Notes under the pieces: generated by a model
Database searches by the model: none
What the model saw: only the letters and a program-made list of their open reading frames with translations
Told to the model about the DNA's origin: nothing
Made by a program: the position numbers and the translations under genes
Part shown: positions 45,828-54,556 of the stretch, piece after piece
Layout of the letters: every line of letters begins with the position of its first letter
Position numbering within the stretch: the first letter of the stretch is position 1
Assembly (NCBI GenBank): GCA_023459355.1
Contig: JAEWUM010000033.1
Location: 62,001 to 126,000 of the forward strand
From: Bacteroidota bacterium
Lineage (GTDB): Bacteria > Bacteroidota > Bacteroidia > Bacteroidales > Paludibacteraceae
Length of the DNA stretch: 64,000 nt
Direction of reading: 5' to 3'

Positions 45828-48800
45828 ATGAAAAACGCAAACCGTATATTGCTGATTTTTACGATTGTGTTCAGCTCGTTTACCTGTTTTTCTGCTGAAC
45901 CAAACGGAATGTACTTTTCTCAGATATCTTCTAAGGAAGGTTTGTCTCACAGTACTGTTATTTCTATCGTACAGGATAAAAATAATATCATGTGGTTTGC
46001 CACTTTCGACGGACTGAACAGGTACGATGGATATGCTTTTAAAGTGTACAGAAATGAACGAAACAATGAAAATTCACTCATTCACGATGTTTTACGTGTT
46101 TTGTTTATTGATTCGGATGGTGTTTTATGGATTGGCAGTAAAGGAGGTTTATCACAATATGTTGCTGAAAAAGATTGCTTTAATAACTATCAGTGTGTAA
46201 TAAATGATAACCAAACTTTACCGGTAAACGCTATAGTTGAGTTCGACAACTCACATTTGTTACTGGGTACTGAATCGGGACTGTGGATGTTTAATAAAAA
46301 AGAAAGGAAGTTTGTTGACTTTCAGGAGTTAACATCGTTTAAGAAACCGGTTCAGTCTTTATCCAGACAAAATAACAACATTCTAATAGGGACAATAGAT
46401 GGTTTATTTGTGTATAACAGTGTCCGAAAATACATTAGTCCTGTAAACAATGCATTCGATGGGAAAATTATTCAGGCAATATTGCCGCAGTCTGATTCAA
46501 GAATATGGGTTGGGACTGAAGGTGCCGGACTTTTCCTGCTTAATCTGACCACGGGAGAAGTAACTAATTATCGTCATAACCCGTCAAATCCCCGGAGTCT
46601 GAGTTCAAATTATGTCCGCTCCTTAGCTTTCGATTCTCAGTTTCATTTGTGGGTTGGAACATTTAATGCACTAAGTATAAAAACAAATGGAGATGATAAC
46701 TTCAATAATTACTTCCACAATCCGACCAGAGAAGGCTCTATCAGCCAGAACTCAATTCGTTCGATTTATGCAGATACACAGGGAGGTATGTGGTTAGGCT
46801 CGTATTATGGCGGAATTAATTATTATCATCCTTTGAAGAATAAGTTCGGTCATCTTTTACAAAATCCATACACCCGTTCGCTTAACGACAAAGTAATCAG
46901 TTGCATGGTTGAGGATGAAGACGGGAAAATATGGATTGGAGCAAACGATATGGGTATTAACATCTACAATCCCCAAAACGGATGGTTCGATTATATTACC
47001 CGTTCTAATACATCCACACTGACATCCAATAATATAAAAACATTTTTGCTGTCGAAAGATAAAAAGAATATCTATGTCGGGACACATGGAGGAGGGTTGC
47101 TGCTATTGAATAAACAGACCCGTCAGGCAAGGCGTATTCCGGGTGGAGCCGGGGAAAAAATCGATGATGTTTATGCCCTCACCTATGATGATACCGGTAA
47201 GATATGGATTGGCGCCTTGTCGGGCTTATTTATTTATAATGAACCTGATGGTGGCATGCAGGAATATGATATTTCGGATATGGGTTCTTCTCATGTCATG
47301 TTTCTTAAACACGACTCAAAAAAAAGAATCTGGGTAGGAGGGGAAAAATCCCTGGGCCTACTCAAATCTCCTAAGGATAAATTAAAGGTCTTTCAATCGA
47401 ATGAGTATAACGGAACCATTATCAATAGCGCCGTAAACTGTATTTTCGAGGATTCAAAAAACCGTATATGGATTGGAACCCGTGGTGGATTGAGTTTGTA
47501 TAATGAGGACGGAACATTTAAATTATACAGTAAAGAGGATGGTCTGCCCGGTAACATGGTGTTTGGTGTGCTTGAAGATTCTTATGGCAGGTTGTGGATA
47601 AGTACCAATGAAGGACTATCCTGTTTTTCCCCGGAATCGGCCATGTTTAAAAACTACTCGGAAATTGATGGTTTATTGTTTCGTCAATACAATATGTATT
47701 CATTCTGTCAATCAGGATCCGGCCTGATGTATTTCGGCGGAATCAACGGGATAACTACCTTTTATCCTGAACTCCTGATCGATAATCCGCACACGCCTGC
47801 CCCGGGAATCAGTAAGATAATTGTTCAGAACCGGGAGATTCATCCCTTTGATGAAACAGGTATCCTCACAAACAATATACTCGAAACAAAAAAAATTAAA
47901 CTGTTGCCGGTTCAGTCGAGTCTGACAATCGAGTTTTTCGTTTCCAACTATCTGGCTGGTAAACACAATACTTTTGCCTATATGCTCGAAGGACTTGACA
48001 AAACATGGAATTATGCTACAGATAACCGGCAGGTAACTTATAACAATTTAGATCATGGCAGTTATATGTTTAAGGTAAAGGCTGCTAATAACGATGGGAA
48101 ATGGAATGAAGAAGCTACTGAACTGGAAATAGTTGTTTTACCTCACTGGTGGCAAACCTGGTGGGCTATCCTGCTGTTTTTTATCACAGCAACAGCTATC
48201 CTCTGGTTTGTTTGGAGATTTATCAATCAGCGAAGAATAATGTATGAACAACTTCGTTCGGAACGACTTGAGAAAGAAAAAATGGAAGAAGTGAACCAAA
48301 TGAAAACACGTTTCTTCATCAATATATCCCATGAATTCCGGACACCGCTGACGCTTATTCTGTCTCCTTTACAAGATATAATAGAAAAAACAACAGATAA
48401 ATGGCAGCGCTCACAATTACTTCATATTCAGAAGAATACCAATAAGATGCTGCACCTTGTCAATCAATTGATGGATTACAGAAGGGCTGAATTGGGATTT
48501 TTCGAGTTAAAGGTGCATAGACTTAATCCTAAAAATCAGGTAGTTGAAATTTGCAATTTATTTGACAGACTGGCTAAGCGTAAAAAGATAGGATTTACAG
48601 TTGACGATCTTACTTCCGGCAAGGAAATGCTGATCGACAGTAATTACCTTGAACTGATTTTAAGTAATTTATTGTCGAATGCATTTAAATTTACTCCGGA
48701 TCATGGCAGCATTACTGTACGACTCGAAGAAGATGTCAATTATTTTATTCTTGAAGTGGAAGATACCGGATCGGGAATACCGGAAGATAAACAAGCGTTA

Positions 48801-49847
48801 ATATTCGACCGCTTTTATCAGGTTAACAATGATTACGTGGGTACAGGTATCGGTCTGTCGCTTGTAAAAAGACTGGTTGATTTACATCACGGAAAAATAG
48901 AAGTAAAGAGTAAGCCGGGAGAGGGAAGTAGGTTTACAGTTTATTTTCCGCAAAATGAAGAAGTATATGATAAGGCTGAAATTGAAACCGGACACGATGA
49001 TAATACGGTTAAAATTCATCAGAAATCGCTTGATTTTATCCTCGATGAAAGCATTAAAGAGGATTCAGATCAGGTTGATACTCAAATCAGCGACACCTTG
49101 CTAATCGTTGAAGATAATGCCGATGTGACTGAATATCTGGTCGAACGCTTATCCAAACATTATCATGTTTATACAGCATCTAATGGATTGGAAGCGCTGG
49201 ATGTTCTTAAAGACAAGGAAGTGGATTTAATACTTACCGATGTGATGATGCCTGAAATGGATGGAATTAAATTGTGCAAATCTTTGAAACAGAATATAAA
49301 AACCTGTCACATACCGGTTATTATACTATCTGCGCGGTCGAATACGGAAGATCAGTTGCAGGGACTTGAAGTGGGTGCAGATGATTATCTTCCGAAACCT
49401 TTTACATTCTCAGTGCTGAAAGCCAAGATACAGAATATGCTGAAATCGCGTCGCCGTATGCTCGAACATTATTCCAAATCGCTTGAAATTGAACCCGAAA
49501 AAATTACTTTCAACGCGATGGATGAAGAATTATTAAAAAGGGCCATGAAAATTGTGATTGATAACCTGGATAACAGTGAGTTTTCTACCGATACATTTTG
49601 CTCTGAAATGGGAATGAGCCGGTCAAATCTTCACCTGAAGTTAAAAGCCATAACGGGTGAATCTACAATCGATTTTATTAAAAAAATCAGATTTAATGAA
49701 GCGTGTAAATTGTTGCTCGATGGAAGGTATAACGTTGCCGAAGTGAGTACCATGGTAGGTTTTAATACTCCTTCTTACTTTGCTACCAGTTTTAAGAAAT
49801 ATTTTGGCGTTTTACCTACTGAATATATAAAAAGCAGAAGATTGTAA
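45828..49847 (+). CDS. Hybrid two-component system sensor/regulator (HTCS)
   Basis: 1339 residues. Signal sequence, then a periplasmic two-propeller sensor (~30-680) with repeats like WFATFDGLNRYDGY, WIGSKGGLSQY, WVGTEGAGLFLLN, WIGTRGGLSLYNEDG; Y_Y_Y domain (~690-765); one membrane helix (~774-798). The cytoplasmic part has HisKA with His835 (NISHEFRTPLTL), HATPase (NLLSNAFKFT, DTGSGIP, GTGIGLSL), a receiver domain with Asp1138 (LTDVMMPEMDG) and an AraC-type HTH (~1235-1339, GMSRSNLHLKLKAITG, VSTMVGFNTPSYFATSFKKYFG). Such one-protein sensors bind oligosaccharides and activate PULs. It is the only regulator in the window and probably serves locus 2, perhaps both loci. It has its own promoter. 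Confidence 0.95.
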   Translation: MKNANRILLIFTIVFSSFTCFSAEPNGMYFSQISSKEGLSHSTVISIVQDKNNIMWFATFDGLNRYDGYAFKVYRNERNNENSLIHDVLRVLFIDSDGVLWIGSKGGLSQYVAEKDCFNNYQCVINDNQTLPVNAIVEFDNSHLLLGTESGLWMFNKKERKFVDFQELTSFKKPVQSLSRQNNNILIGTIDGLFVYNSVRKYISPVNNAFDGKIIQAILPQSDSRIWVGTEGAGLFLLNLTTGEVTNYRHNPSNPRSLSSNYVRSLAFDSQFHLWVGTFNALSIKTNGDDNFNNYFHNPTREGSISQNSIRSIYADTQGGMWLGSYYGGINYYHPLKNKFGHLLQNPYTRSLNDKVISCMVEDEDGKIWIGANDMGINIYNPQNGWFDYITRSNTSTLTSNNIKTFLLSKDKKNIYVGTHGGGLLLLNKQTRQARRIPGGAGEKIDDVYALTYDDTGKIWIGALSGLFIYNEPDGGMQEYDISDMGSSHVMFLKHDSKKRIWVGGEKSLGLLKSPKDKLKVFQSNEYNGTIINSAVNCIFEDSKNRIWIGTRGGLSLYNEDGTFKLYSKEDGLPGNMVFGVLEDSYGRLWISTNEGLSCFSPESAMFKNYSEIDGLLFRQYNMYSFCQSGSGLMYFGGINGITTFYPELLIDNPHTPAPGISKIIVQNREIHPFDETGILTNNILETKKIKLLPVQSSLTIEFFVSNYLAGKHNTFAYMLEGLDKTWNYATDNRQVTYNNLDHGSYMFKVKAANNDGKWNEEATELEIVVLPHWWQTWWAILLFFITATAILWFVWRFINQRRIMYEQLRSERLEKEKMEEVNQMKTRFFINISHEFRTPLTLILSPLQDIIEKTTDKWQRSQLLHIQKNTNKMLHLVNQLMDYRRAELGFFELKVHRLNPKNQVVEICNLFDRLAKRKKIGFTVDDLTSGKEMLIDSNYLELILSNLLSNAFKFTPDHGSITVRLEEDVNYFILEVEDTGSGIPEDKQALIFDRFYQVNNDYVGTGIGLSLVKRLVDLHHGKIEVKSKPGEGSRFTVYFPQNEEVYDKAEIETGHDDNTVKIHQKSLDFILDESIKEDSDQVDTQISDTLLIVEDNADVTEYLVERLSKHYHVYTASNGLEALDVLKDKEVDLILTDVMMPEMDGIKLCKSLKQNIKTCHIPVIILSARSNTEDQLQGLEVGADDYLPKPFTFSVLKAKIQNMLKSRRRMLEHYSKSLEIEPEKITFNAMDEELLKRAMKIVIDNLDNSEFSTDTFCSEMGMSRSNLHLKLKAITGESTIDFIKKIRFNEACKLLLDGRYNVAEVSTMVGFNTPSYFATSFKKYFGVLPTEYIKSRRL

Positions 49848-49858
49848 CAAAATTGATA

Positions 49859-49908
49859 TTTTTTTCGACAAAATTCAATTTCTGAAAGATTAAATTATAG
49901 TTCATTTG
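49859..49908 (+). promoter_or_regulatory. Shared motif plus -7-like box before the second GH88 gene
   Basis: TTTTTTTCGACAAAATT at 49859-49875 and TTCATTTG at 49901-49908 (first base pair of TAnnTTTG is off). The CGAC core is 35 bases before the box, as in the copy at 44569. The motif also lies within a weak inverted repeat, AAATTGA (from 49850) / TTCAATTT (to 49881), which could instead terminate the HTCS transcript. Confidence 0.4.
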
Positions 49909-49992
49909 CATCAGGAACTCTGTCTGAACCACATTGGGTTACCGGCAAAGTTTCCGATGATTGCGTAATATATAATTTAATGCTAAAATACA

Positions 49993-51168
49993 ATGAAACG
50001 AAGACTGCTTAACTTTTTTGTGATTGCTACTTTTTTATCCTTATTTTTTTCTTCCTGTAAAAATAACACTTTCTGGGTCGACGAAAGCATTGAAACCGCT
50101 GCTTATCAGTTGGACATGATGGCCAAAGAAATTTCAGGTAAAGAAAAACTACCTCGTTCTATCCGTGATGGTGAAATCCGGCTTGAAGATTTGTACGACT
50201 GGACGAGTGGTTTCTTTCCGGGAAGCTTATGGTATATGTATGAATTTACCAAGGATGAAATGTTTAAAAAACAGGCTGTCGAATACACAGACTTACTTTA
50301 TAATCTGAAAGACTATGCCGGAACACATGACCTTGGATTCATGGTTTATTGCAGCTACGGGAATGGATTCAGACTTACGGGCGACACCAGCTATATACAT
50401 GTGATGGTTGAAACATCGGATAATCTTATTTCCAGGTTCAATGAAAAAACAGGAACAATACGCTCCTGGGACTTCGGAGAATGGCAGTTTCCTGTTATTA
50501 TTGATAATATGATGAACCTGGAACTGCTTTTCTGGGCAAGTGATTTCACGAAAAATCCTGTGTACAGGGATGTCGCGTTACGTCATGCTGATACGACGAT
50601 GAAAAATCATTATCGCCCCGACTTTTCTTCTTATCATGTGATTGATTATGATACGATAACCGGTAATGTGATTGCTAAACAAACATTTCAGGGCTATGCC
50701 GACGAAAGTGCCTGGGCACGGGGGCAGGCATGGGGCTTGTATGGCTACACGGTATGTTATCGCGCAACAGGAGATGAAAAATACCTCCGTATGGCCGAAA
50801 ATATTGCAGGTTTTATCATGGATAACGTAAAAACGGAGGATTTAATTCCTTATTGGGACTATAATGCACCCGATATACCCAATGCGCCACGCGACGCTTC
50901 GGCTGCAGCTGTAACTGCTTCGGCTTTATTCGAATTAAGTCAGTATACGAAACAGGGTGATAAATACTTTAATTATGCCGAAACCGTTCTAAAGAATCTT
51001 TCAGGAGAACAATACCTGGCGAAAAAAGGAGAAAATAAAGGATTTATCCTGATGCACTCGGTAGGGCATCTGCCTGCTAATTCTGAGATAGATACTCCGT
51101 TGAATTATGCAGACTATTACTATTTGGAATCTTTGATGCGCTATAAAAATCTGATTTCTAAAAAATAA
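49993..51168 (+). CDS. GH88 unsaturated glucuronyl hydrolase, lipoprotein (locus 2)
   Basis: 391 residues; lipoprotein signal with FFSSC then KNNTFWVDE. GH88 catalytic aspartates Asp113 (THDLGF) and Asp171 (IIDNMMNLELL); family blocks DWTSGFFPGSLWYMYEF, ESAWARGQAWGLYGY, IPYWDYNAPDIPNAPRDAS, LPANSEIDTPLNYADYYYLE. It removes the 4,5-unsaturated uronate from disaccharides made by the heparinases. Compared with the locus 1 enzyme, HHDVGF is THDLGF and SIPHGHEID is HLPANSEID, which may reflect other sulfation or linkage. It starts a run of co-oriented genes reaching 61043. Confidence 0.95.
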   Translation: MKRRLLNFFVIATFLSLFFSSCKNNTFWVDESIETAAYQLDMMAKEISGKEKLPRSIRDGEIRLEDLYDWTSGFFPGSLWYMYEFTKDEMFKKQAVEYTDLLYNLKDYAGTHDLGFMVYCSYGNGFRLTGDTSYIHVMVETSDNLISRFNEKTGTIRSWDFGEWQFPVIIDNMMNLELLFWASDFTKNPVYRDVALRHADTTMKNHYRPDFSSYHVIDYDTITGNVIAKQTFQGYADESAWARGQAWGLYGYTVCYRATGDEKYLRMAENIAGFIMDNVKTEDLIPYWDYNAPDIPNAPRDASAAAVTASALFELSQYTKQGDKYFNYAETVLKNLSGEQYLAKKGENKGFILMHSVGHLPANSEIDTPLNYADYYYLESLMRYKNLISKK

Positions 51169-51201
51169 ATCATTCATTCTTTTATTTAAAATCAACACAC
51201 C

Positions 51202-53193
51202 ATGAAAATTAAAGTTATTGCTACCTTGATATGTACATCCTTATTGATTACTTCCGGACTTTACGGACAGGAACTTCGCAGAGAGGTGTTCGAACTGCTT
51301 GATTTAAAAAGACCGGGATTAGAAAAAGTACAGAGTTTGGTAGAAAATGAAAAATATGAAGCTGCATCTTCAGCTTTGCTGGACTATTTCCGAAACCGTA
51401 GTGGAGTTAATAATCCTGAAGTGGACTTGAACAAGGTCAGAATCAGTGCTGAAGAACAAAAGTGGGCTGACGATGGACTGAAACACATTTTCTTTGTCCA
51501 TAAAGGCTACCAACCTTCTTATTTTTACGGAGAAGATATCGATTGGGAATACTGGCCGGTTCAGGATAATGAACTGCGCTGGCAGTTGCACCGTCATAAA
51601 TGGTGGACCCCGATGGGGAAAGCCTATAAAGTTTCCGGTGATGAAAAATATGCTTCCGAATGGGTTAAACAATATATCGACTGGATAAAGAAAAACCCTC
51701 TATTGACACCAACTAAAGCGGAACAGGGTTCAATGGACAAGAACATGCTGAAAAAACTTGAAAATGTACGTTATGCGTGGCGTCCACTCGAAGTGAGTAA
51801 CCGGTTACAGGATCAGACTGCACAATTTATGTATTTTGTCGGGAGCAAAAACTTTACTCCTGAGTTTCTGACTGAATTCCTGGCAAACTATTATCTTCAT
51901 GCTGAACGTGTTATGGGGAATTATTCTAAACAGGGAAATCACCTTTTGTTTGAAGCGCAACGCATGATCTATGCAGGCGCGTTTTTCCCCGAATTTAAAC
52001 GTGCGGAGAGCTGGCGTAAAAGCGGTATCAGCATTCTGAACGACGAAATAAAGGTACAGGTTTATGAGGATGGATTTCAGTATGAATTGGATCCGCATTA
52101 TCATTTGGCATCCATAAATATTTTCATAAAAGGCATTGAGATTGCTGATGTAAACGGCTATAAAAAAGAATTTCCTGTTTCATATCTTGAAACAGTTGAG
52201 AAAATGATTGAAGCTGTTATCAACTACTCTTTTCCCAATTATCTAAATCCTTGTTTTAGCGATGCCAAACTGGACTCCAAATCAGAAATGATTAAAAATT
52301 ACAAACGTTGGGCTAAAGTGTTTCCGAAGAATAATCAAATCCTTTACATGGCTACAGAAGGGAAAAAGGGAGAATTGCCGGCTTATTTGTCAAAACGTTA
52401 TGAGAACTCAGGATTCTTTATTTTCCGAAACGGATGGAAAGAAGACGCAACTGTCATGGTACTGAAAGCCGGACCTCCGGCGTTCTGGCACAACCAACCC
52501 GACAACGGAACTTTTGAACTTTATGTAAACGGACGTAATTTTTTCCCGGACGCAGGGAGCTATGTGTACGCAGGTAATGCCGAAGTAAACAAGGAAAGAG
52601 ATTGGTTCCGTCAGACAATGGTACATAAAACGCTGACACTGAATAATGCCAACATCGAACAAACCGACTCAAAGTGTTTACTTTGGGAAACAGGTGGTAA
52701 TACTGAAAAGCTGGTCGTTGAAAATCAAAGCTACGCTGACCTGAAACACCGAAGAACCGTGTTTTTTGTCGATCAATCTTTCTTTGTAATCGTGGATGAA
52801 GCTACCGGAAATGCAACCGGTGATGTCGCGGTACATTATCAGCTAAGTGAAGGGAAAGTAAATGTAAATGCTGAGAAATTATCAGTAAATACACTTTACA
52901 CGGATAATAACAACATGCTTGTTCAGGGTTTTGGCACAAAAGAAACACGGTTGGCCGAGGAGGAAGGCTGGGTATCATATGCTTACCGCCAGAAAAATGA
53001 ACGTCCGGCCTTTTCTTTCCGGACGCAGAAAAATGGTCAGGAGCCGGTGAGATTTATTACCGTAATCTATCCGGTATCTAAGAAATCGCCTTGTATTTCG
53101 GCTAAATTCTCCTCAAAATCGATGGAAAACAATCAGGTGGGTGTTGTGTTGAAAGTAAATAAGAAAAAATATGAGTTACAAGCTAAATGGTAA
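51202..53193 (+). CDS. hepC: Heparinase III (heparan sulfate lyase, PL12)
   Basis: 663 residues (Pedobacter heparinus enzyme: 659); signal peptide ends near GLYGQ. Alpha-toroid N-terminal half with WPVQDNELRWQLHRHKWW and WVKQYIDW, beta-sandwich C-terminal half. Asn246 (KQGNHLLFEAQR), Tyr300 (ELDPHYHLAS) and His430 (FWHNQPDNGTFEL) line up, six residues offset, with catalytic Asn240/Tyr294/His424 of heparinase III. It cuts low-sulfated heparan sulfate next to GlcA and complements heparinase II. Periplasmic; no T9SS domain. Its last 23 bases overlap the next sulfatase gene. Confidence 0.95.
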   Translation: MKIKVIATLICTSLLITSGLYGQELRREVFELLDLKRPGLEKVQSLVENEKYEAASSALLDYFRNRSGVNNPEVDLNKVRISAEEQKWADDGLKHIFFVHKGYQPSYFYGEDIDWEYWPVQDNELRWQLHRHKWWTPMGKAYKVSGDEKYASEWVKQYIDWIKKNPLLTPTKAEQGSMDKNMLKKLENVRYAWRPLEVSNRLQDQTAQFMYFVGSKNFTPEFLTEFLANYYLHAERVMGNYSKQGNHLLFEAQRMIYAGAFFPEFKRAESWRKSGISILNDEIKVQVYEDGFQYELDPHYHLASINIFIKGIEIADVNGYKKEFPVSYLETVEKMIEAVINYSFPNYLNPCFSDAKLDSKSEMIKNYKRWAKVFPKNNQILYMATEGKKGELPAYLSKRYENSGFFIFRNGWKEDATVMVLKAGPPAFWHNQPDNGTFELYVNGRNFFPDAGSYVYAGNAEVNKERDWFRQTMVHKTLTLNNANIEQTDSKCLLWETGGNTEKLVVENQSYADLKHRRTVFFVDQSFFVIVDEATGNATGDVAVHYQLSEGKVNVNAEKLSVNTLYTDNNNMLVQGFGTKETRLAEEEGWVSYAYRQKNERPAFSFRTQKNGQEPVRFITVIYPVSKKSPCISAKFSSKSMENNQVGVVLKVNKKKYELQAKW

Positions 53194-54535
53194 GAAAATA
53201 AGTATGGCAACGGCAGCATTATGTGCTGCCGTACCTGTTTTTTCCGCTGATAAACAACCGAATATTATTTTTATAATGACCGATCAGCAGACAGCCGATG
53301 CCATGAGCAACCGTGGAAATCCCTTTGTAAAAACACCTGCGATGGACATGCTTGCTGCTGATGGTGTTACCTTTACAAATGCCTATTGCTCATATCCGCT
53401 GAGCGGTCCTTCCAGAGCCAGTTTGTTTACCGGGAAAATGCCGGTTGAACTGGGAGTAGCCGACAACGATGATCCGCTGCCTGCAAAGGAGATTCCGAAC
53501 TCCCTGGGATTCATATTATCGAATGCCGGATATGATTGCCTGTATGCAGGCAAATGGCATGTTCCTACAGTAGAAATCCCGGATTACGAATTTGGATTCA
53601 GAAAAGTAAGCGGGATGAATGACCTGAAGTTAGTTGAAAATATTAAAGATGAATTGGCCGTAAAAAGGGAAAAACCGCTCTTTTTAGTGACTTCGTTTTT
53701 AAATCCCCATGAAATTTGTGAGTATGCGCGTTCCCAAACGCTCCATTACGGTGAGATTGAAATTCCTCAGAATGCGAAACTGCCTGTGTTGCCGGATAAT
53801 TTCAATGCTGAACGTGGTTTACCCGAAAGCGTCATGCTACATAAACAAATGATGTTCCGGCTTTATCCTACCCGAAATTATACCTCAACCGACTGGCGTA
53901 ATTATTTATACGCCTATTATCGTCTGGTTGAGCGGGTTGATAAGAATTTGCATGATTTGATTACGGAACTGAAGAAAAATGGTCTATACGACAATTCACT
54001 TATCGTTTTTACAAGTGATCATGGTGATGGAGTGGCTGCACACAGATGGAATCAGAAAAGAGCTTTATTCGAAGAAACCATCCAAATACCTTTGATAGTC
54101 AAGCTTCCTGCAGGACAAAAAGGGATGAAGGCCGGTTCGCTCACAAATGCCCTGACCAATATCGGTATTGACATTTATCCGACTTTGTGTGATTATGCCG
54201 GCGCTACGGTTCCCAGCGACAGGCACGGTATCAGTTTGAAACCATTGCTGCAAGGTGATAAAACGGGGCAACATGAACACATTTTTATTGAAACTTTACT
54301 CGATGGTGTAAACATCCGCGGTTGGTGTGTCATACAGAGTGAATATAAATATGTGTATTATCGCATGCTGAAAGATAAAGAACAATTGTTTAGCCTGAAA
54401 TCGGATAAGGGTGAAAAGAAAAACCTGGTTTACAACCCGAAATATGCCGGTGTCCGTAAACAAATGCGCAACAGAATGCTTGAATATGCGAAAAAAACGA
54501 ATGATACAATGCTTCGGAAAGAAATGAGTTATTAG
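53171..54535 (+). CDS. S1 family sulfatase, Ser-type
   Basis: 454 residues if started at 53171; this overlaps the PL12 gene by 23 bases and gives a signal peptide with a basic n-region. ATG at 53204 is an alternative with a shorter signal. Alkaline-phosphatase fold: NIIFIMTDQQTADAM metal site, Ser78 in SGPSRASLFTG as formylglycine precursor, GKWHVP, FTSDHGDGVAAHRW, KRALFEETIQIPLIVK. The C-terminus has SEYKYVYYR and LFSLKSDKGEKKNL, typical of the family. Exact position (2-O, 3-O, 6-O or N) cannot be read from the sequence. Context suggests a heparan sulfate sulfatase of the periplasm. Confidence 0.85.
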   Translation: MSYKLNGKKISMATAALCAAVPVFSADKQPNIIFIMTDQQTADAMSNRGNPFVKTPAMDMLAADGVTFTNAYCSYPLSGPSRASLFTGKMPVELGVADNDDPLPAKEIPNSLGFILSNAGYDCLYAGKWHVPTVEIPDYEFGFRKVSGMNDLKLVENIKDELAVKREKPLFLVTSFLNPHEICEYARSQTLHYGEIEIPQNAKLPVLPDNFNAERGLPESVMLHKQMMFRLYPTRNYTSTDWRNYLYAYYRLVERVDKNLHDLITELKKNGLYDNSLIVFTSDHGDGVAAHRWNQKRALFEETIQIPLIVKLPAGQKGMKAGSLTNALTNIGIDIYPTLCDYAGATVPSDRHGISLKPLLQGDKTGQHEHIFIETLLDGVNIRGWCVIQSEYKYVYYRMLKDKEQLFSLKSDKGEKKNLVYNPKYAGVRKQMRNRMLEYAKKTNDTMLRKEMSY

Positions 54536-54556
54536 TCAATGTGTGAAAATTAATTC

